From Sporothrix humicola (Eukaryota > Ascomycota > Sordariomycetes > Ophiostomatales > Ophiostomataceae), in the NCBI GenBank assembly GCA_021396245.1, contig WNYE01000046.1, positions 33,608 through 97,607 of the forward strand: a DNA stretch of 64,000 nucleotides, written 5' to 3'. Below are positions 13,101 to 24,430 of the stretch, piece after piece; within the stretch, counting starts at the first letter, position 1; each line of letters starts with the position of its first letter. The notes under the pieces are model-generated. The model was not told the origin of the DNA, searched no databases, and saw nothing but the letters and a program-made list of their open reading frames with translations. The translations under genes and the position numbers were made by a program.

Positions 13101-13476
13101 AATCAGGACGAGATAAGATAATCAAGGCGGATCAAGCACACCAAAGCATATCGAAAGAGTCTCCAACACCGACTTTATTTGTATTTATTTACGGAGACGC
13201 ACTTTTTATCAACAAATGTACTTCCATCAGCAACAAGAGAACCACAACCAAAAAACAGACAAATACTGAAGATCAGTCAACACATGGCAACAACTGGACA
13301 GGGCCGGCGTCTCGGTGAGCTGCAGTCGAGCCGAGACGCCATCGGGGCCAGCCGTTGGCATGCATCCTGGCAGCATAATCAAATGTAAAGGAAACAAAAT
13401 ATGTGAAAATATGTACACACTAAAGAGGCAAAATGCTGTCATGTCACTTTGTTGACCTGCCTCTTTGTGTCATTGT
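7158..13476. other. Long intergenic region between GH94 and GH7 genes
   Basis: About 6.3 kb with no gene I can support. It includes the GH94 promoter side, a purine-rich tract at about 7590-7720, two copies of the recurring nonamer TACGGAGTA (9127-9135 and 9735-9743) and a run of about 24 A near 10967-10990. Open frames up to about 190 codons exist (for example 9323-9895 minus) but lack domain similarity and coding-like third positions. Confidence 0.5.
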
Positions 13477-15024
13477 CTACGACGCCGTGTAGGTCGAGTC
13501 GATGGCGCCAAACTTGATGTTGGAGTAGACGACGGTGGAGGAACTAGAAGCGTTAGTGGACGTTTCAAATTAAAATAAAAAAGTCATGGTGGAGATTGAC
13601 TCACCCCTGCTTGGACTCCACGTCCTTGGGCACGCCGCTGCCAATGTCGCAAGGGCCGCGGCCCTTGCCGGGCGACGAGGCGTCGGCGTCGGTCGGGTAG
13701 GTCGAGTCGAGCCACAGCATGTTGGAGTAGTGGTCGTCCCAGAGCGAGAGCACGAGGACCATGGGCTTCGAGAGCGCGTCGGCCATGGCGGGGAAGCCGC
13801 CGATATCCCCAAAACTGTCGCGGTCGCCAAAGACCGTCTTTTGGTTCTTGCAGAAGTCGGGCGTGATGGAGTTGCCTTTGAGGCCGGGCCAGGTGGTCTC
13901 GGGCAGCTCAATCTTCTTGCCGCCCTGGATGTAGAACTGCTTGATCTCGGTGAGGGTCGTGCCCGACCCCAAGAACTGCGTGACAATGGTAAACTTCTTG
14001 GAGGTATCCAGAGTCATGCCCGCCCCATAGAAATCCTTGACGCCCATGCGGTACGGGTTGAAATCGCAGCCGTCGGGGTCGCAGTCGCCGGCATAGCGGG
14101 ACGACGAGTAGGTGCCGCCGCACTCGTCACCAGTACAAACGTGCTGGGCGTTGTTCTTGCACGGGTGCGGCGTGTAGGCCATGCCCATGCTGTTGGCCTC
14201 CCAAATGTCCATCTCGGCGCAGCACGAGCCCATGTTGCCGACGCCGGCGTTGGGGTCGTTGGACGAGGGCTTCCAGCCTTCAACGTTGGCCTAAGTACAC
14301 CGGGTTAGTGATATTCAAATAATCAAACGGGTGTAAACAAACCTTTCCGTTGATGAACCTAGAATGTTAGCAGGGAACAAGAAAGTGCTGACAGCTACGC
14401 ATGGACTCACTTCAAATCTCTCGGGCACTGCGAGTCGCAGTAGCCCGTGCCGTACTTGGCGCCGGCCTTGTTGCTCGAGTACTTGCTCATGCCGCCGTCC
14501 TCGTCCATCGACACAAAGTAGACCGCGCCGTTGAGGCCGCAGCCGAGCTTGCTGACGTCCACGTCAAAGGTGAACTCGTTGCCCAGCAGCGTGAACATGG
14601 CGTACTTGGTCGGGCTCGCCATCAGGTACATGCGCGACCCAATGTTGGTGGCGTAGTCGCCCTTCGTCACAAAGGCGAGCGTCAAGGCATTGCCAGAGAC
14701 CGACGCACCATACGTCTTGGTGTAGTCCGCGCCGTCGACGACACACTGCGACGCACACTTTGTCGCGTCCGCACAGGCCGTGGTGTTCCAGTTGTTGTCG
14801 GTATAGCAGTTGCTGTAGCCGCCCTTGTCGTGCACCCAGCGCCAGTTGGCGTCAATGACAATCTCGCCATTGGTCGTCGTGCAGCTGCCCTTGCCCGTGC
14901 ACTTTTGGAAGGGCATCTTGGGGTGCGTCTCGGTCTGCTGCGTGCCGACGCCCTGGCCCGCGACCAAGGACGCGGCCGACAGCAGCAGCGTGGCCGACGA
15001 GAGGAGGGAGGTGACGGGGTGCAT
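13477..15024 (-). CDS. Secreted GH7 cellobiohydrolase (CBH1 type), four exons
   Basis: Exons 15024-14411, 14358-14343 (16 nt), 14290-13605 and 13543-13477 give 460 residues. A signal peptide occupies about 1-23 (hydrophobic LLSSATLLLSAASLVAG, then mature QGVGTQQ). The catalytic signature EMDIWE is at about 236-241: nucleophile E236, D238 and acid/base E241, matching E212/D214/E217 of Trichoderma reesei Cel7A. Many family cysteines and LWLDSTYPTD are present. The latter loop, and the ending SNIKFGAIDS, resemble CBH1 cellobiohydrolases rather than GH7 endoglucanases. The protein stops right after the catalytic domain, with no Ser/Thr linker or CBM1, so it is a single-domain enzyme. It would release cellobiose from cellulose chain ends outside the cell. 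The reading frame is continuous across all three introns (phases 2, 0 and 2), each with GT-AG borders. Confidence 0.93.
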
Positions 15025-15169
15025 GTTGGTGGTGGGTGGGCAGACAGGTGTGGTGACAATGAGTGAAGGTGTGAGGGACAGAAATCAAACAGAAAAAGGA
15101 GTGACAGACAATGGTTCCAAGAAGCTGGGCAGATGACGAGATTGGGAAGACCAACAGCACACCTCTACA

Positions 15170-15176
15170 TTTTATA
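15170..15176 (-). promoter_or_regulatory. TATA box of the GH7 gene
   Basis: TATAAAA on the minus strand, 146 bp upstream of the GH7 start codon. This is a usual distance for a fungal gene with a 5' UTR of about 100 nt. Confidence 0.55.
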
Positions 15177-17967
15177 TCTTGTCATGGGGACTGCTGTCAT
15201 GTCCAGCTTCTCCTCATTTGATATTCTAGAATATTACCCCTGGCATCTTTGATTTACTGGCATCTTCACGGACGGATTGAGCAGCCGTTCCCCGCAGAAG
15301 ATAATGACTCGCGATCCAAGGATAAACACATTTCCCAGATCCAGATGCAATCAGACGCAATCAGTGTTTATGGGACGCAATGGACGGGCCAAGATGGCGT
15401 CTCTTTCGGGAGATCTGGAAAATCTGCAGATCAAGCAGGGAATGGTGGACCAGAAGAGACCACAAAGAGGCAAGTTTACGCTGGCTCCATATGGCACGAC
15501 AATCTCCTCGACAGGGCCCGGCTGGCCGACGGCTCCGGCGAGGAGACAAGCACTTTCAGAAGTGATCAGTGGCATGGATGTCCTCTCGAGCTGGAGGGAT
15601 ATCTCCAGGAAGACATTGTTCCGTGGCACTAAATGAAAATGAGGAGATACATGTTGTCGTAGGTAATTTTGTACATGTTCATCTCACGATCTGACCGGTA
15701 CTTGATGCCGGCGCTGCTCGGTATATCGGCTGATGTCTGTTGGTGAGAGAGTACATGGACAAACAGGGAAATTATGTGTCGTTGTGTTGTCGAGTCGTAG
15801 AGAGATATCCTTGCTCAGAAGTCACTGTTTGTCGCCGGCTGGTTTCGTGATGGTGGGCAGCCTTGCGGGGGAACAATAACGGCGATTGTTGTCGATTGTC
15901 GTTGGTTGTTGATAGACTGACCATAGTCTGTTTATATTAATTCGAGTCGAATAAGTGTGGTAGGACTCGCGAGTCTTTTTCTTGAGCAAAACAATATATA
16001 TTCACTTTACGGCACTAGACTCCACTTGCCGAAATAGACAGCGTGGAGAAGCACTGCACAGAAACAATCTGCAAAACACTTTACAAAAGCTTTGCATGAA
16101 TCTGGAGAGGTGGGGCCGTCCTAAGCGAGAAAGAATAGGCGGGACAAGGTCGGTGCTCAGTGGGAAAAAAGTCCAAGGAGAATGTCCAAGAAGAATGTCC
16201 AAGACGGGCGCTACATGGCCATACACGTCCTGCCCAGGTTTGTCCCCTCTTGGGCCTTTCAGGCCGCTACAGCTCCCGCAACTCCCGCTGTAGGTCCACT
16301 TCTTCTTTTCGCTTCCTGGACTTTTCAGTGTTTTTTGTCTTGTTTCTGCCCATCGCCTAGGTACGGCCGGCAGCTGTGCCGTTGTGGAGACTGAGCAAGA
16401 CCAAAATAAAGACAAGACGTGCCAAAATGCCACAAGAAAAAGACAAAAAACGGGCTCTCGTCTGGAGAAAGTGGATTCCCTTGTGTATTTTCCGTGGATT
16501 TCTGTGGATTCTGCTCGGTCGCTTCCCTTTTCTTGGTATTTCTCTTGGGATACCAAGACACGAGGCTGAACGGGTGCATCTTGGGAGAGCGGATCGAGTC
16601 CATGCTTTTCTGTGACATCATTGGAACATGCATAAAATTGGTGATCAGAAACATCAAAGAAAAAGACAAAATTCGTGGAGAGAACATTGATACTTATGGG
16701 CGTGAGAGAGGGGCACTACAGTACAACAGGCCACTGTTTCTTGAAAACAGTCAGATGAATGTGTACTTTCGCTCACAGACTGCCAGTCTTCGGCAATCGT
16801 GTCTTCACCTTGTCGCTCACAAATTTGTCGTCTCCTCATGTCATGTTTTCGGAGACTTCTTTTGTTCGGTTAAAATGTGTGACATGTCAATCAAAGAAAA
16901 CGCTTGCATTCGTTGCTCTGAAATGGTTTTCTGATTGATTCTCAACAAGCTGTCAAAATGGCAAAATTCCTGTTGGTGAATTTTGTAGAGAAGTCACCCA
17001 AACAGACCTCGGAGGACACTTATCCGGCCACCTCTGCCAGGGGCATCTCGTGATGGAGGGTACACAACGGCCCCGCATTCTGTTGTCTCTCTCATAATTC
17101 ATCTCGTCTTGTACTCTTGACTTCCGTGCTGGGCATCTGGGCAACGGCGAAGTGGAGCCATTCACGCCGGGGATCCACCTGCCGGTGGCAGTACGAGGTA
17201 CTTGCGACGAGGGGAGGGCCACCAAATTAAGCACAACGATGGTTGATGGCGATGGAGGGTATACCATTTGGATCTAGGGAAAAGGGAAGTGACAACGGGA
17301 GTTCTCTGTGAATTACACAGATATAAATACAAACTCGCTCATCGTTCCTCGGCCATCCCTGTCGACGACGATTGCGCTGCCCGACGGTGCCGTGAGAAGC
17401 TTTTTGGAGGAACATCAGACTTCACCGAAGGTATGTTAAGACTGAGATCCTGTATTATTGGGTGGGGTAAAGAGGCACAATTTTGGTCTGCGGCAGATTG
17501 ATTAGACTGGGGATGGTATATGTCGTCAGTCGTGGGTATATCGAAATTAGGCGCGTGTAAGAGGTGGAATTCAGAGTCAGAGGCTAGGCCTAAGTGATGA
17601 GAGTCTTAAGATGACTCGGTGCTGCTCCGGCTTTACATCGAAAAGCGGAGTAATAAATTCTGTGAAGAAATGGGGTTTAAATCACTGGAGAGATAGTTTG
17701 GTCACGTCAAAGGTCAAAAATAGAACTGCATCATGATCTACGATACCTTCCTGTCGAGTCAGGCACCGGTATTGCGAGCGTGGTCTTGGTGGTATTGGGA
17801 ATGCACTCTCGCTGGACAAACATTGGTACCGCATCAAATCAAAATCAAAATCAAAATTGCTATGCCAAAATGTCGTAACTCATAAATAATAACCGTGAAT
17901 GCGTCCTCGGGAAACGCTGCTTGAAATATACATCATAAAGAAGAGCAAAACCACGCAGTGACTTTGC
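15177..17967. other. Intergenic DNA without a supported gene
   Basis: Upstream region of the GH7 gene and 3' flank of the next minus-strand gene. Short open frames (for example 15277-15636 plus and 16002-16556 minus) have no recognisable domains or exon chain. I see no RNA gene or transposon ends here. Confidence 0.45.
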
Positions 17968-19557
17968 TCAGTCGTTCAGGGTCGGCAACGTGACCGAAGC
18001 CTTTCGTTTGCGGTTTGGGTTGGTGGTACTGATTGGGCCGTCTACTCCATCTTCTTGTTCTCCGCCTTCCTCTTTTCCATCCTCTTCGACGATGGGCTCC
18101 CGCACCATCCCTGACCTTTTGTGCGCCACCAGGCGGTCGCGCAAAGCATACGACGCGTCTCTGGCATAGTCTTGGGCGTTGCGGAGCCATCGGCGACCCG
18201 CCTTGTGGTCGACGTAGGAGCCTGTTAGAGTGGTGGTGTGGACCGGGTATTGGTAGTAGCGGTACTGCTGCGTATTGTTTTTGGACGAGTCATCGTCGTC
18301 GTCGTCGTCCCCTCTTCCCTTCAAAGGCACAGCATAGTGCGCATAGAAATTCAGGCTGTTGCCGTCCGTAGTAAATGTCATTATCTCGGCGTTAGGCGCG
18401 GCGGCAGGGGAGGAAGACACATCCTGTCCCTCTTCTTTGTCGTCACCCTCCCCCTCCCCCCCTCCCAAGTAGGACAGCGCATTGTTCCGGGCATAGACAA
18501 GGGCCGCGCCGTCGTAGGCGCTCTGCAGGGCCGCCCGCCGCATGTCCTTGCCCGTGCCCTTGAGCTCGCCGGGCACGAGTTCGTGCACAGGAAATCTCTT
18601 TTCATCCGCCACAAACTCATTCATCGACAACCCTTCGACCATGTCCGGCTGCGGCGCCGACAGCCCGTTGTTGAGTCCCACATTGTCGGGAAACCCGCTA
18701 AAGGCCTTGTTGAGCACGCGCCGGTAGCCGCGCCACTGCGGGTCGGTGTGCTTGAGCAGCCGCTCGACCTGGGACACAATGGTCGCCTCGGTCTCGGCGG
18801 CCTCGACGTCGGCGGCGTACATTTCGTACTGCGACTCGGGCGGCGACGGTGTGTCGCGGGGCTGCGCGAGGCGTTGTCGGATACGATCCAGGTTGGCGGG
18901 CGGCACCAGCTTGGACATGCGCGGGTCGAGGATGCCGTTGTCGTAGGCCCGCAAGGCAAACCCGGCCGACGTGGTGGACGTGGTGGACGTGGTGGACGTG
19001 GTAGACTTGGTCGAGTTCGTGGAGGCGCCTGTCGACGCAGACGAGGAGGATCTGGCCGTCTTGGATGTTGACCTGGACCGAGACCGAGACGAGGCCGAGC
19101 TGCCGCTCGTCTTCTTCTTTTTCAACATCTTTTCGAGTCGCGCCAGGTTCTGTCGCGTCAAACGCACGCGTTTGAGGGTCGAGGGTTTTGGGTGTTTCTC
19201 GTCTCTGTCGGTGTCTCTATCGCCTCGATCGTTGTCCCTTTTTCGCTTCCTCGTTTCTAGCCGTGAGGTGGGAGGTGTCGCTTCCTGTGCCTGTGCCTGT
19301 ACCGCTGGAGCTGCTTGTGTCCGTCGTGTCTGTCGTGGCCTTCGCGCTGCCTCTGTCGACGCCTGCTGTCCAAGCTGCTGAAGGCTCTCGAACTGCTGCT
19401 GAAGCCGTTGGCTACGTCGTGGCCCTGTAGAAGTCGGGTGCGTCGACTGCCCTGTGGTCGTTCGTTTTATCCCGTTCGCAGGCTGAGCTCGTGCCTGAGC
19501 CACTCGACCTCTACCTCGTCCTCGACCTCGACCTCGACCTCGACCTCGCGCTGCCAT
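17968..19557 (-). CDS. Basic, low-complexity nuclear-looking protein with DUF7924-like C-terminal domain
   Basis: Predicted 529 residues starting at MAARGRGRGRGR; the frame is open for 91 more codons upstream, but that stretch looks like UTR. The N-terminal third is disordered and very basic: a GR repeat (RGG-like, encoded by a 6-bp repeat), Q-rich and RKRKR segments suggesting nuclear localisation, then RS and STT repeats. From about residue 195 a folded domain begins (GILDPRMSKLVPPANLDRIRQ) and runs through SAPQPDMVEG, HELVPGELKGTG, AALQSAYDGA and a final RRWLRNAQDYARDAS. This order resembles the fungal-restricted domain I recall as DUF7924. The D, E-x-K and Q/Y positions in PDMVEG, ELKG and LQSAYDG recall a PD-(D/E)XK nuclease core; that is inference. 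The C-terminus ends with acidic and basic tails. The function is unknown. Confidence 0.75.
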   Translation of the reverse strand: MAARGRGRGRGRGRGRGRVAQARAQPANGIKRTTTGQSTHPTSTGPRRSQRLQQQFESLQQLGQQASTEAARRPRQTRRTQAAPAVQAQAQEATPPTSRLETRKRKRDNDRGDRDTDRDEKHPKPSTLKRVRLTRQNLARLEKMLKKKKTSGSSASSRSRSRSTSKTARSSSSASTGASTNSTKSTTSTTSTTSTTSAGFALRAYDNGILDPRMSKLVPPANLDRIRQRLAQPRDTPSPPESQYEMYAADVEAAETEATIVSQVERLLKHTDPQWRGYRRVLNKAFSGFPDNVGLNNGLSAPQPDMVEGLSMNEFVADEKRFPVHELVPGELKGTGKDMRRAALQSAYDGAALVYARNNALSYLGGGEGEGDDKEEGQDVSSSPAAAPNAEIMTFTTDGNSLNFYAHYAVPLKGRGDDDDDDDSSKNNTQQYRYYQYPVHTTTLTGSYVDHKAGRRWLRNAQDYARDASYALRDRLVAHKRSGMVREPIVEEDGKEEGGEQEDGVDGPISTTNPNRKRKASVTLPTLND

Positions 19558-20321
19558 GATCGAGGCCGGGCGCGTGCTTTTATGCTCGGATTCCAGGAGG
19601 TCGGGCGTCAAAAGACAAATGAGTGGAAGGGGTCGAATGGGTCGACAAGTGAGGGCCGCATGACTGCCAAACTGAAAGCGTGCGCGCGACACGCGAATGT
19701 GCAAAAAAGAAGTCGTGTGTTGGCCGTCGTAATGTCTGCGTGTTTGAGTGTGGTGCGGGTTTGGCGCGAGGCTGGACGTGGTTTGGCTGAGAAGAGGTGT
19801 TGTGCAGGTGCCAAAGTGTGACAGAAACATGGGCGGCTAAAAACGATTGGTTCTGACAGGAGCCTGAAGGTGGGGCTGCGTGTAAGGACTCCTACGTGGC
19901 CTGGCTCGTCTGGTCACAACCATAATATTAACATCTGCAGGAAATTCATGAGGAAAGTGTAAAAGCAACAGAAACTGGTTGTAAAAGATGCAAAGTTATT
20001 TTATGTGTAAAACATAAAAGCTGAGCAAATCCAGGGCGCATCGCAAAGTGAGCGGCCTTGGCGAAATGCCAGAATGCTCTAGCGTCTACCACCGGCTTCA
20101 ATAGGCAGTTTTAGTCAGAAACTAAACATATCAGCAAGCAAGCGGCGTCGGTAGTTTAGTGGGTTAAAGTCGCGGGCCGCTATCGTGTCGCCCATTTTCG
20201 GCCTCCTCTGGCGCCAACTTCGGGGCCCCGAAACAAGCCTTTCAAAGTACCTGTGAGCCAAAGTTCATGTAGGCCAGCGGAAAAGGAGCGGTAAAGAAGT
20301 TATCGATAAGAAACGGCAGGG
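19558..20321. other. Intergenic DNA up to the Copia insertion
   Basis: Promoter side of the DUF7924-like gene, then a non-coding stretch containing a truncated tRNA-Gly-like head (20145-20175). No gene is supported. Confidence 0.5.
20145..20175 (+). other. Truncated tRNA-Gly-like 5' fragment
   Basis: Begins GCGTCGGTAGTTTAGTGG, which differs by a single base from the first 18 nt of the intact tRNA-Gly at 42636. Similarity fades afterwards and there is no T-arm. It is probably a tRNA relic or the head of a tRNA-derived short element. Confidence 0.45.
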
Positions 20322-20326
20322 CTTGA

Positions 20327-20445
20327 TGTTGGGCCATAGGCACAGAAGAAATGTTGCATAGAGAGGAGGCGAGAATGCCAGAATCTGTGGCTCCCGGGCA
20401 GGGCTAAATCTATGGCGCTAGGGTCACGTGACCCTTAGCCCAACA
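20327..20445 (-). repeat. LTR of the Copia element (3' LTR in element orientation)
   Basis: 119 bp, differing from the partner LTR at five positions, all transitions. It contains the palindromic GGTCACGTGACC core. Confidence 0.93.
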
Positions 20446-20648
20446 CTGCCTCTTAGCCCTTGCCCGGTGGGCCAATTAGACGGTATCTTTAATTAGCGTT
20501 AATCTACATACAAAATAAGATTTTGTTTTATGTAAAAGGAGGCTAAAATGTTAAATCGAAATCTTTTACGATCGGTGTTATTACGTGGTATAAAATAAAA
20601 ACTTTGGGGGGGGAAATAAATTTTTTACGTAATCTTGTAATATTTATT

Positions 20649-23600
20649 TTATTCGGGCACCAATTTCGACAGGTTTAAGAGGTTAACGAATTTTGTAAAT
20701 TTGTCGTTTTTTAGAGGCTTCGTAAAGCCGTCAGTTACTATGTTTGTACCGGGTTAGTGGCGTATATTGAACTTGTTAACCTTCGTTTATTTAATAATCT
20801 ATTTATAACGAATATCGATATACTTTATACGAACTTTTTTATAAAGGTTAAAGTATATAAAAAAAGTATTAATATTATCGGTAAAAAGTAATAATAATAA
20901 CGTTATTTCGTTACTTAAATTTAAAAAAATTTCGTTAACCTATTATAAAACTTTAATAATAAATGTAAAGTTAATAAATTTAACTTTTATTAACGAAAAA
21001 GTAACGAAAAATTACTTTTTCGTTTTTTAAAACACCGGAACGCCACCTATTATAATTACGAAAACGCCAATAAAACGCCTTAATAGTAAGTTATTTACGA
21101 AAATAGTATCGGTATAACCGATAAAGTATAAAATACCGTTAAAACGTATATCGAGTGTATAAATCTTAATCGTATAAAATCTCGTAACCTTTAAATATTA
21201 AAAAAAATACTTTAAAAGTTACCAATAAACCGAGGAAAAGCCTCGGTTATCGTCGTAAAAGCGAAAAACGGTGAAAAAAATATTAAGTTATAATAATACG
21301 GCGAAATAATTAACCGAACCGGTTTACTTAATATAAAGGCTATAGTTTAACGTATCGATTTACTAAACGTTAAATAAAGTAAAACCCAAGGGCTATAAGT
21401 TATTAATAGTATTATAATCGTTATACTTAAATTTATAAATAATATAATTAACGTAACGTTATTACGTTAAAAAAAAAGTTTTTTTAACTTTATTTTTCGT
21501 AATATCGTATACTAAAAAAGTTTTTATATCGCTTATAATACGTAATTTAAAATATTTACTTAAAACTTCGTTAAAGGCTTTAAAGTAATATTTATATAAA
21601 CCGGCCATAAATAAGTTATTAACGTACATAAGTATAAAGTCACCGGTCACGTTATTTTTAAAGAGGTATAAGTTAAAATTATAAACGAAAAAGTTAAAGG
21701 TTTATATAAATAGTAAAATAATATTAAACTACCACTTTAGGTTATATAAAAAGCTATATAAAGCCCGCTTAAAAAGATAAATATATTCTTTATTATTAAT
21801 AAATCTTTTCGGTAGTTTAACGTATACCGTATTACTTACTAGTATTTTTACGTTAAAAAAAACGGTTATAAAGTCGTATTATATTAACTCGAAGTCGTAA
21901 TACGTTACGTAAACTAAAAATACTTTTATTATTATTATTAATATAACTACGGCGAAAGTATCACCGTTAAACTACGAGTTTAACTTTTTATTACCGTAAA
22001 CAACCTATTTAACCTTTACCGTACCTCTTTTATTTACGTATACTTATTTCTTTAATAATACGGTTATACCGAGGTATTATAAAATTAAATTTTATACGTT
22101 TAGCTTGTTAAGACTATCGAATTACTTTTACATAATTAAAAGTTAACGTTACTTATAGTCGGTAAATCGTAGCGTTTATTTATATATTTTGAAAACTAAA
22201 GGGTCAACGTAAAAAACTTTATTTACCTCGATTATTATTACACAAACGTTATCAACCTAAGTCTCTTCTTAATAAAATTCGACAGTATAACTAAGCTCTG
22301 TCTCCCATACCACCGAGGTTATACTAAAAGTTTATATTTCGTATATAAATAATACGAGTATTAATATAAGTTTATCGTCTATAAACTCGCGTAAAGGTTA
22401 CTTTTTACCTGTATTTTAATAAATCTTATAGTCGATACGTAAGCCCGTAAAACGTACCGAGCGTCTTAAAGGTTAAAACTCGGTACCAGTCTCGTCGATT
22501 ATAAAAAAGTTAACGGAGGACTATCGAAACAGTGTAACGACAAAAGTACCGACATTTAACTATATCGTAAGTGGCGTTTTAAAACACGGCGGCGTCGAAG
22601 GTCGTAAAACGACCGTAAACTCGTCGAGGAAAACTAAAACAACGGTTATATCACCTATAAAACCGTATTAAGGTACGAAAGAAAACTCTTTTCGTATATT
22701 ATTAAAATTATTAATATCGTAAAGTAATAAATCTTTAATTTTTACTTTTAAAAATACGTATACGGACGGTATTACGGCCGAGCGAATCAGTAAATTTAAT
22801 ATAAACGTAAACTTTGAAGACGAAAAAGTAATTTATTAAGTCGAAAAAGTAATAAAAGTTAATAAAATAACAAAGGTTAATAGTTAATACCGTGTTATAC
22901 ACTTATTTATAGTAAAATCTTCGGTTATAATAATCTTTTACCCTCCGATTAACGTAAACGTAAAGACAGGTAACGGTTTACCTTAACCGATACCGAAAAA
23001 AATTTAATCCTTTACAAAGTTTACGTTACCGACGATAATATTATTTTTTTCGAGTATAAAAAGAAAGAAAAATTCGTAAAACTTCATAAATAAAGTCTTA
23101 AACACCTTTTTCGTTACCGAGAAATAAATATAATAAATACGGCCGTATAAACTACTATAACCTACGAGTTAACTAATAACGCTTTAAAAAGTAAAACGGT
23201 TTATCTTTTCTTTATATACTTACTTAAAATACACGTATACGTTATAACCGTATATACGAAAGTAGTTAATATATAACTTATAAAAGTTTTTTAATATACC
23301 GAGTACTTTATATAAACGTTTTTAAAACGCTTCGTTATTAAGGTTACGGCGAAAAAGTAAAAGGTTTAACGTTATAATAACCGTGTTAACGGTAAAAGGC
23401 TATAAAGTAAAAAGTAAGTTAATATCTCTTAAAGATACACGAACCATAGTTATAATAATTTTACCATTAACTTTTAAAAAGCCGTTCGATAAAAGTATAT
23501 AAACCGTTATTAACTTAATGATAATACTTATCTCGTAAAACTACGTTTTAAAGTTTCTTTTATACTACTATTCGTTACCTTAACCGAATTTAGTACCGCC

Positions 23601-24430
23601 GTCGAAGCTAATAATATACACTTTAAAGCTTATTTAACGCTCGAAATATATCATAAACTCTTTTAACTTTGTAAAAACCTCGTCTTTTATACGTAAAAAA
23701 ATAGTTTACTTAAAGCTAAAGTAAACGTCGAAAAAATATACGAAATATCGTATATTTTTAAATCTAGTCTTACAAAACACTACATCGACGTATATAAAGT
23801 GTTTTAACGCTCGAAGGTTATCGTCTTAACGTTTATTTATAACCTCTTATAATTTGGCTAAATTATAGTTATAACAATAACGTATAAACTTATTAATGAA
23901 AGTAATACTTACGTTTTTCGTAATACATTTAACGGTATCGATGTTTATATAAAAAAGACGTTTATATATAATATTGTAGTTAATAAACATTATAAAAATA
24001 TTTAAAGTTTCTTTTAAAGTAAAAACTACGTTACGTAAAAAAAAAACTTTTTTCTCCTATACAATCTCTCAAAAAAGTTAACTTTACGACGTAAAAACCA
24101 CGTTATTTTCGAAATCGATCTTTATACTTTTTTCTTTAAAAGTACCAATAAAAACGATATTAATTAATCCTTAAAAAGTATAAATAGTATCGTTAAGAAG
24201 TACTTTATTCACAACGTTATCTCTTAGTACAGTTTTAAAACTAACTTTACCTTTAATCTCTTTTTTACGTATACCGCCGTTTAAATTAAAGAAAAACTAT
24301 AAGTTAACTAATCGTTTAAAATCGTTAAACTACTTAATATTATTAAATTTATAAACAAAAAAACCGGAGTCGAGAAAGACCAAGTCGTGGTTAAAGATCC
24401 CGGTGGCCGTAAAAATTATATACACCGCCT
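20649..24430 (-). pseudogene. Copia pol polyprotein remnant
   Basis: Degraded polyprotein on the minus strand. Recognisable relics are VFLDSG near 24385 (retropepsin), ILMYVNNLFMAG at about 21605-21640, where the RT active site YVDD has become YVNN through G-to-A changes, and TDGFTKPLKNDKFTKF near 20660-20740 (end of RNase H) with a stop at 20649-20651. Stops between these relics are abundant. No product is expected. Confidence 0.8.

Noticed and set aside
13586..14308. Plus-strand open frame of 240 codons
   Set aside because: It is antisense to GH7 exon 3 and crosses its splice sites.
18238..19071. Plus-strand open frame of 277 codons with V-rich repeats
   Set aside because: It is antisense to the low-complexity part of the DUF7924-like gene.
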